Assembly (NCBI RefSeq): GCF_047302465.1 | Contig: NZ_CP178621.1 | Span: 1,178,001 to 1,242,000, forward strand | Length of the DNA: 64,000 nt | Direction of reading: 5' to 3' | Origin: JACMRP01 sp047302465 | GTDB taxonomy: Bacteria; Bdellovibrionota; Bdellovibrionia; Bdellovibrionales; Bdellovibrionaceae | Shown: positions 57,229 to 64,000 of the stretch, one piece after another | How the letters are laid out: every line of letters starts with the position of its first letter | How positions within the stretch are numbered: the stretch's first letter is position 1 | Position numbers and translations under genes: made by a program | The notes under the pieces: model-generated | Databases searched by the model: none | Seen by the model: the letters and a program-made list of their open reading frames with translations, nothing else | What the model was told of the DNA's origin: nothing

Positions 57229-60200
57229 CTAGGCGACGTATAGTGGGCCAAGAATGGCTTTGATGGTTTTCTTAAGTTCGTCCATGAGTTCTAAGACGGT
57301 ATCATCTGTCAGGTATTCAAACTGAAAATCAAATTCGCAGTGATAGTAGTGCTCAAAGTCTGTGATATTGAGCATCAGCGGATACTCGCTGGCGGCAATA
57401 GGAAACGGATAGATGATCAAGCTTGCCTGATCAAACTTTGGCAGGTCCGAAGTGGGCTCGAGGTTAAAATAAACGTCAAAAACAGAAGAGATCTCTTTAC
57501 GAAGCTCCTCGTAGGGATAGTTCATGTTTTGATAGGCTTGGATCAACTGACTTTTAACGACGCCATAGAAGACGGCAGGCTCTGGTGTATTGCCTTTGAT
57601 TCTGACGGGCAGGACATTGGCACAATTACCATACATCTTGTCAGATCCTTGGTGGTCACGGTTTGCAGCCGGAACCCCAATGACTATTTCTTCTTTGGCA
57701 AACTTTTGCATCAGGGTTTTTGTAAAAGCACCTAGCAAAAACATAAATGGCGTCAGCTTATTGGCCTGACAGTATTTTTTAAGCCCCTTGTAAAGTCTAA
57801 TATCCAAGTCAAAGACGATGCGCTGACCTTTGTAAGTTTTTAGGTCCGCCACGTCTTGTTTTTCAAAGCTAGGAAGTTTTACCGGGGTCGTGAACTGCTG
57901 ATGCCAGTACTGACGGCCTTCGGCCTGACGCTCTGGTTGCGACCACTCCTGTCGGGATTTCAAGAACTTGTCATAAGGAAGAGTTTCTCGGAGTTGGGGA
58001 TCTTCGTTTTTAAGAAACGCATTGTAGACCGTCGCTAAGTCTTCAAAGAATAGCGTCATCGTCCAACCATCAAATGCCAAATGGTGGCAGACAATAGCCA
58101 TGACATGAGTTTCCTCAACGGCGTCATAAACATGAACGCGCATGGGAACTTCAGATTTCAACTGAAATTGAATCTGAGAGAGTTTGTACAAGTGATCATC
58201 CAGGGCTTTCCACGGACGTTTTTCCTCGCGCAGGCTGGTAAACTGAAATGGAACTTTGGCATTGGCATTTTCAAACCATTGGCTATTGCTACTCACATCA
58301 GCACGCCATCTGAAAAGGTCGCGGCGCGCGGCCAGATACTGAAGCGCCTTTTCAAGTTTTTCTAGATCTAAATGACCTTTTACTTTCGCACTGACGCAGA
58401 TATTGGAAGCTGAAGAGCCGAACTCAGACACTCGTGTAAGATTCGAAAAGCGCTCTTGGTGCGAAATAAAAGACTGGTTTTGGCTTGGGAAGAAGCCCGT
58501 TTTTATTAGTTCTTTCGTAATGTCTTCAATGGTTTTCTTAAAGCGCGTGATGTCTTCATCGGTATGCGCGGTCGACATGAAGAGATTGCGGCCTTCCCAG
58601 ATATAGAAACCTTGCTCATTCAGCATGGCAAACATCAGATCCAAATTCAAATTAGCCTTGAACCTGAAAAGTGAGCCAAAGTTATTTAAACGAATCTCAA
58701 GGCCTACACCTTCAAAGAATTTATTCATGTCAGCGCAAAGCTTCGCGGTTCTTTCATTTAATTCCGGAATAAGTTTAGAGCCTTCAGTTTTTAGCTTCTT
58801 TAAAACCGCAAGTGACGCCGCCATTGCGAGCGGGTGTTTACAGAAAGTGCCGGCAAAGAACGTCATATCATTGCCAGGGTAGGACTCATCACCGAACTTC
58901 CAGTAACCTCCGTCGATAAAGTCCATGTATTTAGAAGCTCCAGCGACGGCACCAATGGGAAGACCGCCACCCAAAACTTTTCCGTAAGAAGCAAGATCCG
59001 CTTTGACGCCAAAGTGCGCTTGAGCTCCGCCGTTGTGAATGCGGAAACCTGTGATGACCTCATCCCAAATAAAAGCAATGCCTTTATCGGCCGTGATTTT
59101 ACGAAGTGCATGCAAGAAGTCGCGCGGTTGATTCTCTGGGAAGCGACTTTGTACCGGCTCTACTAAAACTGCTGCCAGTTCTTCGCCAAGTTCTTGAATA
59201 ACTTTAAGGGACTCGCTATGGCCATATTCTAGAACGACGATGTCATCTACGAATTTTTCTGTGATACCTGCAGCGACAGGAATAGATTTTAAGTCTCTAG
59301 TTCCGCGAGCCAAAACCCCATCAAAGTGACCATGGTAAGAGCCGTCAAAAATCACGATCTTTCTTCTTTTTGTCGCGGCACGCGCCAAACGAATAGCTGT
59401 CATAACAGCTTCAGTCCCGGAATTCACAAAAGCCACGCGCTCTTGTCCGGTGAGCTCACTTATAAGAGCTGAAACTTCACCGGCTAGTGAGGATTGAGGA
59501 CCCACGGCCATGCCTTTACGGATTTGTTCTAACAAAACTGTTTCAATGAAATCCGGAGAGTGACCAAAGAGGTTTACGCCAAAACCCATGGTGAAGTCGA
59601 CGTACTTATTTCCATCGATGTCAGTAAATTGACTGCCCTTCGCTTGTTCGAAGTGAATTGGATAGATCATCTCCTTAGTGTTGGGACGGAAACCGGCACT
59701 GACGCGATTATCAGCGAGTGTCTGTCGGTACTTTTGAACATGATCTTTGGTTTTCTTGGTTTTTTTATTGAACTTCTCGATGAAATTTTTAAGGAGAAGT
59801 TCTTTTTCACGAGTTTCTTCTTTGCTCTTCTCTTTCGTCGCTGCGTTTTTGAAATTTCCTAAAACACCGCGTTGCTCTTTTCCAAGACTGCTAAAAGCTC
59901 GTTCGGACTTATTTTGTACTTTTGTCGCAGAAGGAGTATCTATTGTCGGCATTGCAGATGGAGCAACACCTTGCCCCTGAAGAAGAGCTAATTGCTGATT
60001 CATGATTTGCATCTGTTGTTGGATCACCTGCAAAACATCATTTGGAACCGTGGCACCTGTCATAGACGGAAATTGAAGGGTAGGGCTTACTGTAGCTGGG
60101 GTTGCGGATTCTTGTGGCAATTCTGCGTGAACGTAATCTGCAATTTTCATCAAAGAGTTTAAATCTTTGAAAACATCTGCAACAGGGACATTGACGTGAT

Positions 60201-63200
60201 AAACGTCTTTGACCATTTGTAAGGCATTCATCAACACCAACGAGTCAGCGCCAATGTCCACCAGATTTTCACTGACAGGGACCTCATCCGCGGGGATACG
60301 CATAACCGAAGCTACGATTTCTACCAGTTTTGATAGAATCTCTTCGCGGCGATGAGAAGTTGTTGGAGCAGCCACAGGAACCTCCTGTTTTTGAACAGTG
60401 CCTAACCAGTAAGATTTTTTTGCAAAGCGGGATTTAGGTAAATCATAAACTCGCTGTGAAGACTTAGCGTGGGCCCAGCCTTCGCCAAGAAGCTTCAGTA
60501 GAGCGGGCAAATAAACATCCAAGTTCTCAGAGTTCTTTTCAAAGAAATGAACCCATTGAGTTTTTGGATGAGACGAGAACCTTTGCGCCATAGGATTTAG
60601 AGTCGGTTGAGGTCCCAACTCGACAAATACCTGAGTTTTGTATTCTTCCAGACTACGAACCGCTTTCAGGAACTGCGTAGGATTTCGTAGCTGCTGAACC
60701 CAGTAGTCAGCGTTTAGAACCTGCTCAGGTTCAAGCAAGCTGCCTGTCATAGACGAAACAAGCGGAGTTGTTGGCGCTCGGTAAGTAAAGTTTCGAATAG
60801 AACTATGAAATCTTTCAAGAACTGGATCCATCAACCAAGAGTGAAAAGCTTGTTGTACGATCATACGTCGGTGACGGGTTTTATTCTCGGTCAGATGTTT
60901 TTCAATGGCGTCGATGTTCGGTTGATCGGCCGAGAGCACCTGAAGCTCTGGGCCATTGAACGCAGCCACATCGTACTTAAGATTACTCGGGATAAGCTCT
61001 TTAAGTTTTTCTTCGGCTGCAAAAACGGCAATCATGCCACCTGGATTAGTTTTTCTCATCAGTCGCCCACGATAGGCGACTAGCGAAATACCCTCATCTT
61101 CACTCATAACGCCACTAAAGACAGCCGCGATGATTTCACCCAAGCTATGACCAAAAAGGACGTCATAGTGAAGCTGGTATTTCTGTGTCAGTGTTTGGGC
61201 CAACGCAAGTTGGAAAACAAACAGAAGAATCTGTCCATAATCCGTCTGCGCGAGGTCTGATGCGTGGTTTTTGTTTTTCCAAACAGAATAAAGATTGAGA
61301 GGGAAGTACATCTGTGCACGCAAAAGAAGGCCGTCGACATGTTTTCTGAAGTGAGGATCGTTAGTATAGAGTGGCTCATACATGCCGGTATATTGAGAGC
61401 CTTGCCCCGTAAAAAAGAGCGTAATTTTCGGTGGCGTCGAGTGGCGACGTTGGACACGCACCCAGCGCTTAGAAGTGCCACCGGATTTGAGTTCAGTTAA
61501 TAGCTTTCCAGCGTCTTCCTCACGGTGAATATAGGCAAGAATGCGTTCTGGATTTTCTAGGCGCTGGCTAAGACTTGCAAGACCCTGCTGAGCAAGATCT
61601 CGTGGATCCAAAAAGCTTGAAGTGCTGAGCACTTCGCGGAATCCCGCTTCTGCTTCTTGCATGGTGTTGCTTGAAAATCCCATAAGTACAGGGAAGACAT
61701 TTAAATTCGTAGCAATATTCGTAGGACTATCTACCGGTGTCGGAGCTTCCTCTAAAATCGCGTGAGAGTTAGTGCCACCAAAACCAAAAGAGCTGACGCT
61801 GGCCCGAAGAGGCCCGGCACTGATTGGCCAGTCCCCTAAAACCGTCGGAATGTGCAGGCGCGAAATTTTTCCCATCAGTTGTGGGTTTAAATTCTGACGA
61901 CTATCTTCAAGGTGTAAGTGTGGAAATATTTTTTTATAGTACAGACTCAGCGAAACCTTAATAAGACCGGCAATACCGGCCGCAGATTCTAAGTGACCAA
62001 TATTGGTTTTTACGGAGCCTACATAAAGAGGTTCATTTTCAGAGCGCGCGTGGTGGACTCTTTGAAGTGCCAACATCTCAACGGGATCTCCGAGTGAGGT
62101 CGCTGTCCCGTGTGCTTCGTGATAGTGAATTTGCTCCGGAAGCAGTTGGGCTTTATTCAAGGCTTCTTGGATCACGGCTTCTTGTGCAGAACCATTAGGT
62201 GCCGTCAGCCCACTGGATTTACCGTCTTGGTTGACGGCTGTAGATTTGATCACGGAATAAATACGGTCCTTTGCAGCTAGCGCCGCAGAGACACGTTTTA
62301 ATACGACGACGCCAACGCCTTCGCCACGAACATAGCCATTGGCATCTTTCGAAAAAGTTTTGCAGCGGCCTTGAGGAGATAACATTGTCGCTTGCGCAAA
62401 TGCTTCGCTGACGTCTGGCAATAAAACCAAATTAACGCCGGCGACAATCGCAATATCGACGTCCCCATGCGAGAGAGACTTAAATGCTAAATCTGCCGCA
62501 ACCAGAGAAGAGGAGCACGCAGTATCGACGGCGACACTAGGACCTTTAAAATCAAAAAAGTAAGAGACACGATTTGCAGCGATCGAATGGGCATTGCCGG
62601 TGGCTGCAAAGATGTCTGCGCTTTTGGTATTCTTTAAAAGAAACGAATAGTCGGAGGCGCTGATGCCAACAAAAACACCGACGCGGGCTCCGCGTAGTTC
62701 GCGGGGAGTGTAGCCAGCATCTTCCAGAGCATACCAAGTATGTTCTAAAAGAAGTCTTTGTTGAGGATCCATACTGAGCGCTTCGCTATCAGAAATACCA
62801 AAAACATCTGCAGGGAATTTTTCAAATCCGTCTATGGCGCCTAAAAACTTAGTGGCCCCTTGAGCCCGAGCGCCCCAGCGTTGGACCCCAGCTTCGCTAA
62901 TCGCGTCCTCTCCACGGGAAAGGAGTTCGAAAAACTCTTGAAGGCTTGCGGCCTTCGGAAAGTGACAGCTCATACCGACAACGGCCAAAGGCTCTGAAGA
63001 CTTTTCGGAGTGAACTGCACTCGATGTTTTTAGTGTGTTCACGGAAGTGTTACTTAGAAACTTTGCGAGTGATAATATATTTGGATGATCAAACATCATC
63101 GCCACATCGATATCTTTACCAATGCGTTTTCCGACGCGGTCGATGATGTTAGCCGCCTGCAAAGACTCAATCCCCATTTCAGCAAAACCCTTTTCAAGAA

Positions 63201-63285
63201 ATACATCCTCTCTGGCAAGACCTGCCACAGAGGATATTTCTTCAATAAGGATGTCAGAGATTTGACTCTGGCTGAGTGGTTTCAT
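57229..63285 (-). CDS. Hybrid PKS-aminotransferase-NRPS synthase (ACP-KS-AT-ACP-AMT-C)
   Basis: 2018 residues. Domains: ACP1 (1-78, phosphopantetheine Ser41 in GIESL); KS (98-515, Cys257 in DTACSSS, His392 in HGTATSLGD, His431 in NIGHLE); AT (622-910, Ser714 in GHSLG, His815 in AFHS, which favours malonyl-CoA); ACP2 (983-1056, Ser1015 in GADSL); a coiled linker; PLP class III aminotransferase (1195-1594, Lys1436 in YGKVLGGG); condensation (1600-2010, HHLAFDG at 1734-1740). No KR, DH, ER, A or TE. A keto group formed by KS-AT is expected to be converted to an amine, as in the first module of mycosubtilin-type synthetases, giving a beta-amino acyl chain. The ribosome site is weak; the upstream gene is 14 nt away. 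Confidence 0.95.
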   Translation of the reverse strand: MKPLSQSQISDILIEEISSVAGLAREDVFLEKGFAEMGIESLQAANIIDRVGKRIGKDIDVAMMFDHPNILSLAKFLSNTSVNTLKTSSAVHSEKSSEPLAVVGMSCHFPKAASLQEFFELLSRGEDAISEAGVQRWGARAQGATKFLGAIDGFEKFPADVFGISDSEALSMDPQQRLLLEHTWYALEDAGYTPRELRGARVGVFVGISASDYSFLLKNTKSADIFAATGNAHSIAANRVSYFFDFKGPSVAVDTACSSSLVAADLAFKSLSHGDVDIAIVAGVNLVLLPDVSEAFAQATMLSPQGRCKTFSKDANGYVRGEGVGVVVLKRVSAALAAKDRIYSVIKSTAVNQDGKSSGLTAPNGSAQEAVIQEALNKAQLLPEQIHYHEAHGTATSLGDPVEMLALQRVHHARSENEPLYVGSVKTNIGHLESAAGIAGLIKVSLSLYYKKIFPHLHLEDSRQNLNPQLMGKISRLHIPTVLGDWPISAGPLRASVSSFGFGGTNSHAILEEAPTPVDSPTNIATNLNVFPVLMGFSSNTMQEAEAGFREVLSTSSFLDPRDLAQQGLASLSQRLENPERILAYIHREEDAGKLLTELKSGGTSKRWVRVQRRHSTPPKITLFFTGQGSQYTGMYEPLYTNDPHFRKHVDGLLLRAQMYFPLNLYSVWKNKNHASDLAQTDYGQILLFVFQLALAQTLTQKYQLHYDVLFGHSLGEIIAAVFSGVMSEDEGISLVAYRGRLMRKTNPGGMIAVFAAEEKLKELIPSNLKYDVAAFNGPELQVLSADQPNIDAIEKHLTENKTRHRRMIVQQAFHSWLMDPVLERFHSSIRNFTYRAPTTPLVSSMTGSLLEPEQVLNADYWVQQLRNPTQFLKAVRSLEEYKTQVFVELGPQPTLNPMAQRFSSHPKTQWVHFFEKNSENLDVYLPALLKLLGEGWAHAKSSQRVYDLPKSRFAKKSYWLGTVQKQEVPVAAPTTSHRREEILSKLVEIVASVMRIPADEVPVSENLVDIGADSLVLMNALQMVKDVYHVNVPVADVFKDLNSLMKIADYVHAELPQESATPATVSPTLQFPSMTGATVPNDVLQVIQQQMQIMNQQLALLQGQGVAPSAMPTIDTPSATKVQNKSERAFSSLGKEQRGVLGNFKNAATKEKSKEETREKELLLKNFIEKFNKKTKKTKDHVQKYRQTLADNRVSAGFRPNTKEMIYPIHFEQAKGSQFTDIDGNKYVDFTMGFGVNLFGHSPDFIETVLLEQIRKGMAVGPQSSLAGEVSALISELTGQERVAFVNSGTEAVMTAIRLARAATKRRKIVIFDGSYHGHFDGVLARGTRDLKSIPVAAGITEKFVDDIVVLEYGHSESLKVIQELGEELAAVLVEPVQSRFPENQPRDFLHALRKITADKGIAFIWDEVITGFRIHNGGAQAHFGVKADLASYGKVLGGGLPIGAVAGASKYMDFIDGGYWKFGDESYPGNDMTFFAGTFCKHPLAMAASLAVLKKLKTEGSKLIPELNERTAKLCADMNKFFEGVGLEIRLNNFGSLFRFKANLNLDLMFAMLNEQGFYIWEGRNLFMSTAHTDEDITRFKKTIEDITKELIKTGFFPSQNQSFISHQERFSNLTRVSEFGSSASNICVSAKVKGHLDLEKLEKALQYLAARRDLFRWRADVSSNSQWFENANAKVPFQFTSLREEKRPWKALDDHLYKLSQIQFQLKSEVPMRVHVYDAVEETHVMAIVCHHLAFDGWTMTLFFEDLATVYNAFLKNEDPQLRETLPYDKFLKSRQEWSQPERQAEGRQYWHQQFTTPVKLPSFEKQDVADLKTYKGQRIVFDLDIRLYKGLKKYCQANKLTPFMFLLGAFTKTLMQKFAKEEIVIGVPAANRDHQGSDKMYGNCANVLPVRIKGNTPEPAVFYGVVKSQLIQAYQNMNYPYEELRKEISSVFDVYFNLEPTSDLPKFDQASLIIYPFPIAASEYPLMLNITDFEHYYHCEFDFQFEYLTDDTVLELMDELKKTIKAILGPLYVA

Positions 63286-63299
63286 GGTTCCGTTCAGAA

Positions 63300-64000
63300 C
63301 TATTTTTTATTGTTGATTTGTTGTGCGATGTGGATCACCTGATCGCCGAAGTCGTACCACATATCCAACCACTGAGAAACTTTGTCACGAATGTCTTCAA
63401 AGTCTTTCTCTTGGACAGCTTGGCGGAAAATGTACCACGAGTCTTCAGAGTGATCGTCGTCGACGAAATGACCATGGTCATCTTCAACGTGAATTTTGTG
63501 GTAACCTTTAGAAACGTCGATGTCCGTAGAAAGACTTACGCTCTTTGCCCAAGGGCCCGCAAACAACGAGAACACGGTTTCAGCAACCGCTAAAACACAT
63601 GTCAATGTTAGGTGGTCACCATAGTTGTCTGTGAAGCTTGCGCGTGCTGCTTTTGCAGCCGTCGATGCTTTGTAATTCAAAACATCGGCGCTCTTGCCAC
63701 CAAGTTGCTCGATAGTTTCGCTAAATTGAAGATAGTGAGCTTGGAATGGATTGCCACAGTAGTCATCATCATCGGCGTTGTTGGATTTTGGTTTGAAACC
63801 CAATTCGTCCAAAAGATTGAGCTGCAACAAGAAGCGGGAAGAAACTTTCCCCATAGGGCCCAAGCGTTTTTCCAAAGACGACGAAGTGATCATTGCCTGA
63901 ATCAGAGAGTCCGTAAAAATTTCTGCAAAAGCGTACGAGAATTCAAAGTGAATGACTTTACTGATTTCTTTATTCAGTTTCTCAGTATTCAAAAGGCCGA
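63300..64000 (-). CDS. Haem-oxygenase-like diiron oxidase (5' end beyond window)
   Basis: At least 230 residues; the frame stays open to the right edge and no ATG is seen, so the start lies outside or is TTG at 63992. All-helical with the HxxxDxxH metal motif (HVEDDHGH) following a Glu-bearing helix (AVAETVFSLFAG) and a preceding FEFSYAFAEIF helix. These features fit the haem-oxygenase-like diiron family (PF14518-type), whose members decarboxylate fatty acids or hydroxylate carrier-bound amines. Placed 14 nt upstream of the hybrid synthase, so it probably modifies its substrate or product. Confidence 0.7.
   Translation of the reverse strand, partial: GLLNTEKLNKEISKVIHFEFSYAFAEIFTDSLIQAMITSSSLEKRLGPMGKVSSRFLLQLNLLDELGFKPKSNNADDDDYCGNPFQAHYLQFSETIEQLGGKSADVLNYKASTAAKAARASFTDNYGDHLTLTCVLAVAETVFSLFAGPWAKSVSLSTDIDVSKGYHKIHVEDDHGHFVDDDHSEDSWYIFRQAVQEKDFEDIRDKVSQWLDMWYDFGDQVIHIAQQINNKK

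Noticed and set aside
1..64000. tRNA, rRNA, tmRNA, RNase P RNA and SRP RNA genes, insertion sequences, phage or CRISPR arrays
   Set aside because: Gaps between genes were read on both strands; no T-loop signature, conserved RNA cores, transposase or integrase frames were seen.

Overview
The window looks like a chromosome segment of a Bdellovibrio-type predatory bacterium (Bdellovibrionota). The inference rests on gene content rather than a database search: a TIGR02147/DUF4423-type regulator, a large number of small secreted proteins and lipoproteins with no recognisable family, an RCC1-repeat exported protein, DUF4360 and DUF6279 proteins, cell-wall enzymes (NamZ/DUF1343, AmiC-type amidase) and a PilZ protein. 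No rRNA, tRNA, IS element, phage gene or CRISPR array was found.

Layout. 1-11.2 kb is mostly housekeeping on the minus strand: ychF, pth, rplY, prs, then DOMON-like/NamZ on plus, three tandem paralogous solute-binding proteins, rdgB, rph and an amidase. 11.2-24.5 kb is rich in exported proteins: two lipoproteins with Gly-Asp-Asp repeats, a coiled-coil/SH3 protein, a PilZ protein, an alpha/beta hydrolase, and a regulator-secreted protein-RCC1 operon. Two probable small RNAs with runs of C in their hairpin loops lie at 11.28 kb and 17.2 kb. 24.6-31.5 kb has a methyltransferase/XRE regulator pair and a complete-looking iron acquisition locus (cupredoxin, FTR1 permease, beta-barrel protein, imelysin, di-haem oxidoreductase). 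32-40 kb holds a three-gene ABC-2 exporter, ftsH, an intradiol dioxygenase, an MscS channel and uppP. 40-51.5 kb holds a subtilisin-like protease, a MocR regulator divergent from GNAT and PaiB genes, a NADAR-domain lipoprotein, several secreted proteins, pyrC, and a coiled-coil/HEAT-repeat pair.

The most unusual region is 51.5-64 kb, a biosynthetic gene cluster. It has an Sfp-type phosphopantetheinyl transferase, a stand-alone acyl-AMP/CoA ligase, a lactonase-like beta-propeller protein, a flavin-dependent tryptophan-type halogenase, a 2018-residue hybrid synthase (ACP-KS-AT-ACP-aminotransferase-condensation) and a haem-oxygenase-like diiron protein that runs off the right edge. The domain order resembles the first module of iturin/mycosubtilin-type assembly lines, which makes a beta-amino fatty acid. 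I infer a halogenated or oxidised beta-amino-acyl amide or lipopeptide. The cluster probably continues past 64 kb.

Regulatory themes. Three genes without a ribosome site have a -10-like hexamer ending 6-7 nt before the ATG, suggesting leaderless mRNAs. In several convergent gene pairs the hairpin lies inside the last codons or stop codon of the opposing gene. The three solute-binding protein genes share a 14-nt element at exactly the same distance from each start.
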